37,522 nucleotides of DNA, from the NCBI GenBank assembly GCA_020860715.1, contig JAJBTU010000001.1, positions 1-37,522 on the forward strand, written 5' to 3'. Numbering within the stretch: the stretch's first letter is position 1; every line of letters starts with the position of its first letter. The notes beneath the pieces were generated by a model that saw only the letters and a program-made list of their open reading frames with translations, was not told where the DNA came from and did no database searches. The DNA comes from Clostridiales bacterium. Its GTDB lineage: Bacteria > Bacillota > Clostridia > Lachnospirales > Lachnospiraceae. Shown in pieces: positions 25,918 to 33,350 of the stretch. Position numbers and translations under genes: made by a program.

Positions 25918-28245
25918 ATGAAATGTCTGATTCTGGCGGGAGGAAAGGGCAACAGCCTCTGGCCGCTTTCAAGAGGAGAATATCCGAAGCAGTTTATGAG
26001 CATCCGCAGGAACCGCTCGCTTCTTCAAGAGACGGTTGCGCGTAATATTCCGTTTTGCGATGAATTTCTGATTGCCACAAACGCATCGTATTATTTTATC
26101 GTGGAAGGCCAGATGAAGGCGTTTCAGGGCCTGAAGTACCGCTGCATTCTGGAGGAAGAGGGGAGAAAGACCGCTCCCTCGACAGCAATTGCCTGCATGT
26201 ACCTGAACCCGTCTGAGCTGCTTTATGTTGTTTCCGCGGATCAGATCATTGAAGGCTCGGAATACAAGGAGACGGTTATGCGCGGCCGCGCGCTGGCCAG
26301 AGAGGGGCAGCTGGTGACGTTTGGCATGGAAGTGCTGGGCGCCAACACCGGCTACGGATACATCCGGAACGACGGGGAAAAGGTGTTGGAGTTTCGCGAA
26401 AAACCGGACGCGGAGACGGCACAGAACTATTTTGAGAGCGGAGAGTATCTGTGGAACAGCGGCAACTTTCTGTTCTGTGTGGGGGATTTCCTGAACGAAC
26501 TGAAGAAATACGCACGGGATGTTTTTGACGCCTGCGAAGAGGTACGCCGCACGGTCCGCATGGATTCCAGCGCTGTGACGATCCCGGCGGACCGGATGCG
26601 CCGGATCCCGGCGGTGTCGATTGAGAAAAGTGTATTTGAACGCTCGGACCGCGTCAGTGTGGTCAAAGCGTCGTTTCACTGGTGGGACATCGGCAATCTG
26701 GATATTCTCTCCAACTACATGAAAAATGAGGAAATCCACCATGTGATCTGTGAAGACTGCGAAAATGTGACAGTGATCAATCAGACCGAGCGCCAGCTGG
26801 TGGTAGCGGACGGCGTGGACGGCCTGACGGTTGTGAATACGGAAGACGCCTGCTACATCACCAAAAAGGGCGCAGAGTCCGCGGTCAAGAGAATCATACA
26901 GGAGCATCCGGCGTACAGCAGTTATTTTGAAAAATCCCGGACCGTATACCGGCCCTGGGGGATGTATGAGATCCTGAACTATACATCCAATTATAAGGTC
27001 AAAAAGGTAACGGTCTATCCGGGCCGCGCGATGACCACGCACAGACATTCGATGCGCTCGGAACAGTGGTCGGTGGTGCAGGGGGAGGCGACCGTGATCC
27101 TGGACGGGGAGGTTCATGAGCTGCCGCTGTACAGCACGATCGAGGTGCCGGTCGGCGTGGAACATTCCCTTGCGAACCGCTCAGACAAAGCGCTTGTGAT
27201 TATGGAAGTTTCCTTTGGCCCTCAGGTGATCGAGGAGGATACCGAATATCTTCTGGAGACGCCGGAAGGCGTCAGCGCCGCCGAGACCCTGATCAAATGC
27301 GAGCCGGTCTTTAAGGATTACCTCTGGGGCGGCACGAAACTCCGGGAGATTTACGGGAAGAACTGTGATTATGAAAAAATAGCGGAGAGCTGGGAACTGT
27401 CCGCGCACGAGGACGGCCAGTGCCGAGTGGCATCCGGAAAATATCGGGGAATGCTGTTTGGGGAGTATCTGGAGCGGATCGGAGAGGAGGCGCTCGGCTG
27501 GAAATGTCAGGCGTTTGAGCGGTTTCCGCTGCTGATCAAATTCATTGACGCGAAGGAGCAGCTGTCGGTGCAGGTGCATCCGGATGACGGCTATGCGCTC
27601 CCGAATGAGAATGAATACGGCAAAAATGAGATGTGGTACGTGATGGACTGCGAGCCGGGAGCGTATATTTACTTTGGCCTGAAAAAGACCGTCACCCCGG
27701 AGGAACTGCGCGCGCGCGCTGTGGACAACACCATCACTGAGGTGCTGAACCGGGTGCCGGTAAAAAAGGGCGATACCTTTTTTGTCCGCTCCGGGACAAT
27801 TCATGCGATCGGCGGCGGGACGCTGATCTGCGAGATTCAGCAGAATTCGAACTGCACCTACCGTCTCTATGATTACGCCCGCAGGGATAAGTTCGGGAAC
27901 CTGCGCGAACTGCATCTGGATCAGGCCATGGCGGTGGCGGATACGGAAAAAAAGGATGTACAAAATATGCAGACCGGCCCCAGGGAGCAGAGGGATGGCT
28001 TCTGTGTACAGAAGCTGTGCGAGTGCAAATATTTTACCAGCAGCCGTTACGATGTGGAGAATACCGTATCGGTGGCAGTACACGACACCTCCTTTGCCGC
28101 GCTGGTATTTCTGGAAGGATATGGAACGGTTCAGACAGGAGAGGAACGAATGGAATTTTGTCCTGCGGATACTTTTTTTGTACACGCGGGGGAGAGACAG
28201 GTGGAAATCTGCGGGAAATGCAGTTTTATCCTGACACACCTGTGA
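25918..28245 (+). CDS. Three-domain fusion: GMP-like nucleotidyltransferase, cupin PMI-II and type I mannose-6-phosphate isomerase
   Basis: The 775-residue protein joins three parts. Residues 1-330 resemble mannose-1-phosphate guanylyltransferase, 342-450 form the ManC-type cupin isomerase (RPWGMYEIL, H375/H377, E382), and 459-775 form a ManA/type I isomerase with QVHPDD (552-557), NEMWYV and GTIHAIGGG (H629) supplying the zinc ligands. The first domain departs from consensus: GGKGNSLWPLSR has Ser13 where Arg is expected, GRKTAP replaces GRNTAP, and WDIGNLD replaces WDDVGSW. It may therefore be weak or inactive, which would fit the separate ManC at 20584. The isomerase domains would convert fructose-6-P to mannose-6-P. 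AAGGAG stands 11 bases upstream of the ATG. One uninterrupted frame covers all three domains. Confidence 0.9.
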   Translation: MKCLILAGGKGNSLWPLSRGEYPKQFMSIRRNRSLLQETVARNIPFCDEFLIATNASYYFIVEGQMKAFQGLKYRCILEEEGRKTAPSTAIACMYLNPSELLYVVSADQIIEGSEYKETVMRGRALAREGQLVTFGMEVLGANTGYGYIRNDGEKVLEFREKPDAETAQNYFESGEYLWNSGNFLFCVGDFLNELKKYARDVFDACEEVRRTVRMDSSAVTIPADRMRRIPAVSIEKSVFERSDRVSVVKASFHWWDIGNLDILSNYMKNEEIHHVICEDCENVTVINQTERQLVVADGVDGLTVVNTEDACYITKKGAESAVKRIIQEHPAYSSYFEKSRTVYRPWGMYEILNYTSNYKVKKVTVYPGRAMTTHRHSMRSEQWSVVQGEATVILDGEVHELPLYSTIEVPVGVEHSLANRSDKALVIMEVSFGPQVIEEDTEYLLETPEGVSAAETLIKCEPVFKDYLWGGTKLREIYGKNCDYEKIAESWELSAHEDGQCRVASGKYRGMLFGEYLERIGEEALGWKCQAFERFPLLIKFIDAKEQLSVQVHPDDGYALPNENEYGKNEMWYVMDCEPGAYIYFGLKKTVTPEELRARAVDNTITEVLNRVPVKKGDTFFVRSGTIHAIGGGTLICEIQQNSNCTYRLYDYARRDKFGNLRELHLDQAMAVADTEKKDVQNMQTGPREQRDGFCVQKLCECKYFTSSRYDVENTVSVAVHDTSFAALVFLEGYGTVQTGEERMEFCPADTFFVHAGERQVEICGKCSFILTHL

Positions 28246-28261
28246 TAAGGAAAATGACAGT

Positions 28262-29734
28262 ATGTATAGCAGAAAGAAAAACCGCTGGCTGAAGCATCTG
28301 GATTTTATTTTGCTGGATATCATAAGCATCTGCGCTGCGCTGTTTCTGGCGTATACGATCCGGCACGGACTGCACAGCCATTATGGAAGTGAAGAGTATT
28401 TTCGGATTGGGATGGTCATGGTCTTTGCGGACCTGCTCATCGTGTTCTTCGGCGACAGCTATAAGGATGTGATCCGACGCGGATATCTGAAAGAATTCCG
28501 CGCGGCGTTTATCCATCTGTCGCTGGTGATGTGCGCCCTTCTGCTGTATCTGTTTTTTGTGCAGCAGTCCGAATTCTTTTCCCGTCTGACCATTTTCTGG
28601 ACCTGGGTGCTCGGATTTGTGCTGATGTATGTGCTGCGCATCTCGCTGAAGACCTGGCTGCGCAGAAGAATGATGCAGAAGGAGAATCTGGTCTCGGTTC
28701 TGGCAGTCCTCTCCCCGGATACCGCAGAGCCGGTCATAAAAGAACTGTTGAACCGGAAATACCGTGATTTTGACATCGCCGGGATAATTCTGGTGGGGCG
28801 GCAGGACAACATGCGGACGCAGGAGACGGGCCAGGGGGTACAGCCGCAGGCTGTGACTGCACAGGAGCAAATGCCGGAGGAAATCTGCGGCGTTCCCGTG
28901 GTTGCGACCGGGGATGATTTTGCCGCGTATATCAAAGAGCATGTTGTAGATGAGATCTTTGTGAGCGTCAATGAGAATTTTGAGGCCGCCGAATCCATCA
29001 TGGAGTCCTGCGTGAGGATGGGGATTACCGTGCACCAGAACCTGACAGGCGTGGCAAAGGGCGGCAATCAGGTCGTGGATGAGTTTGCCGGCTATATGGT
29101 GCTGACAAGCAGCATCAAGGTGGCCGCGTACCGCGAACTGTTTCTGAAACGTCTGATGGACATTGTCGGAGGCCTGATCGGGCTTTGCTGTACGGCAGTC
29201 ATGTTTCCTTTTATAGCGGTGGCAGTGAAAAGAAAAAGCCCGGGACCGGTCCTTTTTTGCCAGGAACGGGTCGGGAAAAACGGACGGATCATCAAAATCT
29301 ATAAATTCCGTTCCATGTACATGGACGCGGAGGAAAGAAAAGAGGAACTGCTGCGCCAGAATGAGATGCAGGGGCTGATGTTTAAGATGAAAGAGGACCC
29401 GCGGGTCATTCAGGGGGTGGGAGTCTTTATCCGTAAGACGTCTCTGGACGAGTTCCCGCAGTTCTGGAATGTGCTGAAGGGCGATATGAGCCTTGTCGGC
29501 ACGAGACCGCCGACCATAGAGGAATACCAGCACTACGATATGCACCATATGGTCCGCATGTCGATCAAGCCGGGGCTGACCGGCCTGTGGCAGGTGAGCG
29601 GCAGGAATGAGATTACAGATTTCGAAGAGGTCGTGAAGCTGGATACCAGATACATTGAGGAATGGAGCCTCAATCTGGACATCAAGATTCTGCTGAAAAC
29701 CATCCGGGTCGTTCTCGAAGGACGGGGAGAATAA
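28262..29734 (+). CDS. Polyprenyl-phosphate sugar-phosphate transferase (WbaP/WcaJ/CpsE family)
   Basis: The enzyme starts glycan chains by moving a sugar-1-phosphate from a nucleotide sugar onto undecaprenyl phosphate. The 490-residue protein has four N-terminal membrane helices (about 12-135), a Rossmann-like cytoplasmic domain (about 140-285), the re-entrant helix LMDIVGGLIGLCC, and the C-terminal catalytic domain with QERVGKNGRIIKIYKFRSM, LDEFPQFWNVLKGDMSLVGTRPP and KPGLTGLWQVSGR. AAGGAAA lies before the ATG, 16 bases after the preceding stop. It is the only chain initiator seen in the window and could serve the Wzm/Wzt polymer, as WsaP does in Geobacillus. The sugar is unknown. Confidence 0.94.
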   Translation: MYSRKKNRWLKHLDFILLDIISICAALFLAYTIRHGLHSHYGSEEYFRIGMVMVFADLLIVFFGDSYKDVIRRGYLKEFRAAFIHLSLVMCALLLYLFFVQQSEFFSRLTIFWTWVLGFVLMYVLRISLKTWLRRRMMQKENLVSVLAVLSPDTAEPVIKELLNRKYRDFDIAGIILVGRQDNMRTQETGQGVQPQAVTAQEQMPEEICGVPVVATGDDFAAYIKEHVVDEIFVSVNENFEAAESIMESCVRMGITVHQNLTGVAKGGNQVVDEFAGYMVLTSSIKVAAYRELFLKRLMDIVGGLIGLCCTAVMFPFIAVAVKRKSPGPVLFCQERVGKNGRIIKIYKFRSMYMDAEERKEELLRQNEMQGLMFKMKEDPRVIQGVGVFIRKTSLDEFPQFWNVLKGDMSLVGTRPPTIEEYQHYDMHHMVRMSIKPGLTGLWQVSGRNEITDFEEVVKLDTRYIEEWSLNLDIKILLKTIRVVLEGRGE

Positions 29735-29794
29735 GTGCCGGTTCTTTTTGCAGCAGAATACCGGGCAGGAAAGAGAAGCAGGGAGGAGAGCAGG

Positions 29795-30436
29795 ATGCAT
29801 CAGCAGGGAAAAATCAACCGGGAGGATATGCTGGAACTGACGCGGCGGATGACGCTTAAAAGGACCTGTTTTGGCCGGATTGCCGGCGCTTATTTTGATG
29901 AGGAGGGCTATGTGGACGGCACGTTCAACCGCCATTTCCAGAAGCTGACACCTGCCGAACGGCAGCAGAATCTGGAGATCGCGAAGGCAATTCCGTTTTC
30001 AAAGACGAACGTGGAACTGAAAGAATACGCGTTTGACGCCGATGAGGAGAAGCCGGGCGGGATCCGGCAGATGCTGATGGCCATAAAAGAATGTGAACTG
30101 AAAAATGACGCTCTTCTGGAGACGTTTTATGAGATCCTGGGGGACTCTCTGCGTGAGCCTTTGCCTGGGCAATGGCGGCCGCAGGGAGTTTTTGCGTTTT
30201 ATCTTTTCTTCGGGTCCTACGACGTTCCGCGAAAAGGCACGGATCATGAGAGTCAGTGGGAATCTGAGGAGGTCTACTCCTTTCTGATCGGCGCATTCTG
30301 CGCGGCGGATGGGGATTACAACCCGGAGGCGCCCACGAAAGGCTTCCTGTTCCCGGCGTTCCGCGACCGCTGCGCGGATTCTCACAGGATTGATATCTTC
30401 TCTTTACAGGAAATTTTTCAGAACAGCCGGGAATAA
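29795..30436 (+). CDS. DUF4317-like protein of unknown function
   Basis: The soluble protein is 213 residues. The stretches LKRTCFGRIAGAYFDEEG, FNRHFQKLTPAE, AIPFSKTN, ESEEVYSFLIGAFC and GFLFPAFRDRCADSHRIDIF recall the DUF4317 family common in Lachnospiraceae; I am moderately sure of that match. It is about half the length of the DUF4317 proteins I remember, so it may be a short form. The start at 29795 has GGAGG at 29782-29786; a GTG at 29735, directly after the previous stop, would add 20 residues of poor quality. No catalytic motif is evident. It has no obvious tie to the glycan genes and marks the return to core genome. Confidence 0.7.
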   Translation: MHQQGKINREDMLELTRRMTLKRTCFGRIAGAYFDEEGYVDGTFNRHFQKLTPAERQQNLEIAKAIPFSKTNVELKEYAFDADEEKPGGIRQMLMAIKECELKNDALLETFYEILGDSLREPLPGQWRPQGVFAFYLFFGSYDVPRKGTDHESQWESEEVYSFLIGAFCAADGDYNPEAPTKGFLFPAFRDRCADSHRIDIFSLQEIFQNSRE

Positions 30437-30460
30437 TTTTTATCGATATCGGGCATAGTA
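30430..30460 (+). promoter_or_regulatory. Sigma-G-like (forespore) promoter for the spoVAA operon
   Basis: GGAATA (30430-30435) and CATAGTA (30454-30460) are separated by 18 bases. The forespore sigma-G consensus is TGnATr with an 18-base spacer to CATAnTA, so only one position differs. The site overlaps the stop codon of the preceding gene and stands about 60 bases before the small ORF that leads into spoVAA, whose relatives are known to be sigma-G dependent in Bacillus. Confidence 0.55.
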
Positions 30461-30520
30461 CTCACAAAAGGAATCAGGAAAACACGGAATCTGTACCTGA
30501 TCGGAAAAGAGGAAAACCGG

Positions 30521-30709
30521 ATGCGAAAAATGGAGAAATGGATTCTGATTCTGCTCATCCTCGCAGCCTTCTGTTTTTTGGGAGTGTGGTATGTCTCTTC
30601 GCAGAGCAGGGAACCGGTAAACGCTACGCTGGTAAGAAACACTTTGGAGCACCGGAACGGGGAAATGGGAGAACGGAAGCAATGGGCTCATCAGACACGC
30701 TGTATCTGA
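30521..30709 (+). CDS. Small single-pass membrane protein upstream of spoVAA
   Basis: The 62-residue product has a short basic start (MRKMEK), one hydrophobic helix (WILILLILAAFCFLGVWYV, residues 7-25) and a polar tail. A GAGGAAAA site precedes the ATG, and the last 28 bases overlap the spoVAA start at 30682, which suggests translational coupling. It lies behind the sigma-G-like promoter and would be made in the forespore. I do not recognise a family. It could be a genuine small spore membrane protein or a decayed remnant of a longer one. Confidence 0.5.
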   Translation: MRKMEKWILILLILAAFCFLGVWYVSSQSREPVNATLVRNTLEHRNGEMGERKQWAHQTRCI

Positions 30710-31317
30710 AAATCGATAAAAATATCCGGATTCAGAAAGAGAAGGTCACGCTCGGTGAGATTGCGCAGTTTATCTGCGCGGAGAAAGCGGTGGTGAATAA
30801 AGTAAAAACGCTCCGGCTGCCGACAGAGCGGATTGTAAAGCCGGGACGTTATGTGTATTCGGTTCTGGATGTGATTGCGGTGATTCAGGAAGAATATCCG
30901 AAGCTGGAGATCAGCAACCTGGGCGAGACGGATTTTGTCCTGACGCTGGAAAATTCGTCCAGAAGGTGGGAAGCCTGGAACTGGATCAAGACGGCGCTGC
31001 TGTGCCTGCTGTCTTTCTTCGGGGCGGCAATCTCAATCATGGCGTTTAATACGGATGTCGGCCTTACAGAACTGTTCGGGCGGCTGTATGAGATGTTTAC
31101 CGGCAGGACGTCCAACGGCTTTACCGTGCTGGAGATTTCCTACTCGATTGGCGTGGGTCTGGGAATCCTGATTTTCTTCCATCATTTTGCGAGAAAAAAG
31201 GACGGAGCGGAACCGACGCCGCTGCAGGTGCAGATGCGCGTCTATGAGGAGGATGTTGATAAGACGATGATTGAGACCTCGCAGAGAATAGAAAAAGAAC
31301 AAATGGCAGCAGAGTAG
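30682..31317 (+). CDS. spoVAA: Stage V sporulation protein AA
   Basis: The product is part of the SpoVA membrane system, which moves dipicolinic acid into the developing spore and out at germination. The 211-residue length is close to Bacillus SpoVAA (about 206). The soluble N-terminal part (TLYLKIDKNIRIQKEKVTLGE, residues about 6-90) is followed by two membrane helices (about 98-120 and 150-175), the conserved VLEISYSIGVGLGILIFFHHF stretch and EPTPLQVQMRVYEEDVDK. The start at 30682 follows GGGAGA and gives the family length; an upstream ATG at 30538 in the same frame would add 48 unrelated residues. It is followed by spoVAB. The other spoVA genes (AC, AD, AE) are not in the window. Confidence 0.88.
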   Translation: MGSSDTLYLKIDKNIRIQKEKVTLGEIAQFICAEKAVVNKVKTLRLPTERIVKPGRYVYSVLDVIAVIQEEYPKLEISNLGETDFVLTLENSSRRWEAWNWIKTALLCLLSFFGAAISIMAFNTDVGLTELFGRLYEMFTGRTSNGFTVLEISYSIGVGLGILIFFHHFARKKDGAEPTPLQVQMRVYEEDVDKTMIETSQRIEKEQMAAE

Positions 31318-31394
31318 GCAGGAGCGGCAAAACCCTGAATCGGACACGGGACGGCCTGCAGGGAGAAACAAATCTGGAAAAGGAAACAGGGCAG

Positions 31395-31808
31395 ATGGGA
31401 GAATGGATTCTGATACTTACCGGCTTTTCGGGAGGCTTTCTGGTGGCGGGCGGCGTGGCGTCGATCATGGTTGGTCTGGGGATCATCACCCGCTTTATCG
31501 GGATCACGCACACGGCGCGGCAGATTCTGTGGTACGAGGACGCAATTCTTTTGGGAGCGGTGGCCGGAAATACGGTTACGGTATTTGACTTTGAACTGGT
31601 GACCGGAGTCTGGCTGATGGCGATGGCCGGACTTTTTATCGGCATTTTTGTCGGCGGCTGGATTCTGGCTCTGGCCGAGCTGGTCGATATTTTCCCGGTC
31701 TACAGCCGCAGGCTGGGCATCCAAAATGGAGCGAGGGCGATTGTGGTTACATTGGCGGCCGGCAAGACGGCCGGCAGCTTTCTGTATTTTTTCCGGCACC
31801 TTGGATGA
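31395..31808 (+). CDS. spoVAB: Stage V sporulation protein AB
   Basis: The 137-residue hydrophobic protein has about four membrane helices. It opens with a GFSGGFLVAGGVASIMVGLG helix, continues RFIGITHTARQILWYEDAILLGAVAGN and ends in AELVDIFPVYSRRLGI, all conserved in SpoVAB. It works with SpoVAA in the spore inner membrane. AGGAAA precedes the ATG, and the 77-base gap after spoVAA contains no promoter that I can see, so the pair is likely one operon. The normal continuation to spoVAC is missing: a gene-free stretch and a metabolic gene follow. Confidence 0.88.
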   Translation: MGEWILILTGFSGGFLVAGGVASIMVGLGIITRFIGITHTARQILWYEDAILLGAVAGNTVTVFDFELVTGVWLMAMAGLFIGIFVGGWILALAELVDIFPVYSRRLGIQNGARAIVVTLAAGKTAGSFLYFFRHLG

Positions 31809-32123
31809 GCGGAAGCGCCTCTTGCCGCGGGCTTCGCTGGCAGTATGGCGGTGCTGCATGCAGCGGGAATGTCTGGCAAAATGTGATTTTCTGGAAAATA
31901 AACTTGAAAAGGAGATATGGTTGTAGTAAAGTAGTGGCGAAACACAGCCGGTCTGTTTTGAGGCGGCTATTGTGTACGAACCGCAGAACGGCATATGGAA
32001 AGCAGGAAGTAACTGTGAAGGTACTGAACAGCTAGTGCAGGAATGGACTAAGAGGTATGCTTGTGCCGGGATGAAGACGAGTCGGTTCGGAAGGAAAGAT
32101 TAGAATAACAGGGGGATGAGAAC
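31809..32123 (+). other. Gene-free stretch of 315 bases before the aminotransferase
   Basis: No credible coding region, T-tract terminator or RNA gene of a known class is visible here. It contains a candidate promoter (31904-31932) and a leader of nearly 190 bases. One possible hairpin pairs ACACA plus GCCG (about 31940-31955) with CGGC plus TGTGT (about 31963-31977), leaving a short bulge. I could not match the leader to a T-box, SAM, lysine or other common riboswitch from memory. Confidence 0.6.
31904..31932 (+). promoter_or_regulatory. Candidate sigma-A promoter for the aminotransferase gene
   Basis: TTGAAA (31904-31909) and TAAAGT (31927-31932) are separated by 17 bases. The -35 has five of six consensus bases and the -10 four of six. 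It would give a long untranslated leader before the GTG start at 32124. Confidence 0.5.
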
Positions 32124-33338
32124 GTGATTTCAGAAAAGATGCGGCCGTTTCTGGAGAACAATTCAGCGATTCGCATGATGTTCGAGGAAGGGAAAAAGAT
32201 GGCGGAGCTCTACGGAGCGGACAAGGTGTATGATTTCAGCCTTGGCAATCCGAATGTGCCGGCTCCGCAGAAGGTGAACCAGGCGATTAAGGAGATTCTC
32301 GATGAAGAGGACTCTCTTTTTGTTCATGGCTATATGAGCAACGCGGGCTACCCGCAGGTGCGCGCAGCGATTGCGGAGAATCTGAACCGGCGGTTTGGAA
32401 CAAAGGTTACGGAGAAGAATCTGATCATGACGGTGGGAGCCGGGAGCGGGCTGAATGTGGCTCTGAAGACGGTGCTGAACCCGGGCGACGAGGTGATCAC
32501 ATTCGCTCCGTATTTTCTTGAATACCGCGCATACGTGACGAACTACGACGGCGTGCTGGTGACGGTCGATCCGGATGAGGACACCTTCCAGATCAGTCCG
32601 GAGGCGTTTCGTGCGAAGATTTCCGCGAAGACGAAAGCGGTGATCATCAACAACCCGAACAATCCGACCGGTGTGGTGTATTCCGAGGATACGATCCGGG
32701 CGCTGGCCGCGGTCCTTACGGAAAAGCAGAACGAGTACGGGCACGCGATTTACCTGATTTCCGATGAACCGTACCGGGAGCTGGTATTCGACGGCGCGGC
32801 GGTTCCCTTTGTGACAAAGTATTATGATAATACGATGGTGGTATATTCGTACAGCAAATCGCTCTCTCTGCCGGGCGAGCGCATCGGCTACCTGCTGATT
32901 CCGGATGAGTTTGAGGACAGTGAGACGACGATTGAGGCGGCGACGATCGCGAACCGCATCAGCGGCTGTGTGAACGCGCCGTCCCTGATCCAGCTGGCTG
33001 TAGGGCGGTGTGCGGACTGTCAGGCGGATCTCGGCTTTTATGACCGGAACCGCAGGGCGCTCTATGAAGGCCTTACCGGTATGGGGTTTGCCTGCGTGCG
33101 GCCGCAGGGCGCGTTTTACCTTTGGATGAAGGCGCCGGTGAAGACAGGAGCAGCCAAAAGCGCGGCAGAGGCGGAGGATGAGTTTGTACAGGCGGCGAAA
33201 AAGTACCATATCCTGATCGTACCGGGCAGCTCATTTGCGTGTCCGGGGTATGTGCGGATTGCGTACTGTGTATCCTATGAGACCATTATGAATGCCCTGC
33301 CGGAATTTCAGAAGCTGGCAAAGGAGTTTTCACTTTAG
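32124..33338 (+). CDS. Class I PLP-dependent aminotransferase (aspartate aminotransferase-like)
   Basis: The 404-residue fold-type I enzyme transfers amino groups between an amino acid and a 2-oxo acid. Visible motifs are FSLGNPNVPAP near the N-terminus, GAGSGLNVALKTVL for cofactor phosphate binding, NNPNNPTGVVYS, SDEPYRELVF, and the Schiff-base lysine K245 in YSYSKSLSLPGERIGY. C-terminal RIAYCVSYETI supplies the carboxylate-binding Arg. The start is GTG, set by AGGGGG at 32110-32115; the ATG at 32116 is out of frame and runs into a stop. The amino acid preference is undecided. It is separated from spoVAB by about 300 bases and from trkA by 12, so it may share a transcript with the potassium genes. 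Confidence 0.92.
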   Translation: MISEKMRPFLENNSAIRMMFEEGKKMAELYGADKVYDFSLGNPNVPAPQKVNQAIKEILDEEDSLFVHGYMSNAGYPQVRAAIAENLNRRFGTKVTEKNLIMTVGAGSGLNVALKTVLNPGDEVITFAPYFLEYRAYVTNYDGVLVTVDPDEDTFQISPEAFRAKISAKTKAVIINNPNNPTGVVYSEDTIRALAAVLTEKQNEYGHAIYLISDEPYRELVFDGAAVPFVTKYYDNTMVVYSYSKSLSLPGERIGYLLIPDEFEDSETTIEAATIANRISGCVNAPSLIQLAVGRCADCQADLGFYDRNRRALYEGLTGMGFACVRPQGAFYLWMKAPVKTGAAKSAAEAEDEFVQAAKKYHILIVPGSSFACPGYVRIAYCVSYETIMNALPEFQKLAKEFSL

Positions 33339-33350
33339 GAGAGCATACAT

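Noticed and set aside
25969-27165. Open frame of 398 codons on the minus strand, with similar long ones at 20599-21636, 18486-19715 and 32163-33209
   Set aside because: All are antisense to clearly real genes with canonical motifs. Codon bias on the plus strand leaves the opposite frame free of stops.
28226-29935. Open reading frame of 569 codons on the minus strand
   Set aside because: It lies antisense to the sugar-phosphate transferase gene and has the His/Arg/Gln-rich composition of a reversed GC-rich gene. It has no family motif or ribosome binding site.
31805-32035. Open frame of 76 codons after spoVAB, examined as a remnant of spoVAC
   Set aside because: The translation is rich in Arg, Cys and Trp, shows no SpoVAC-like helices and has no ribosome binding site.
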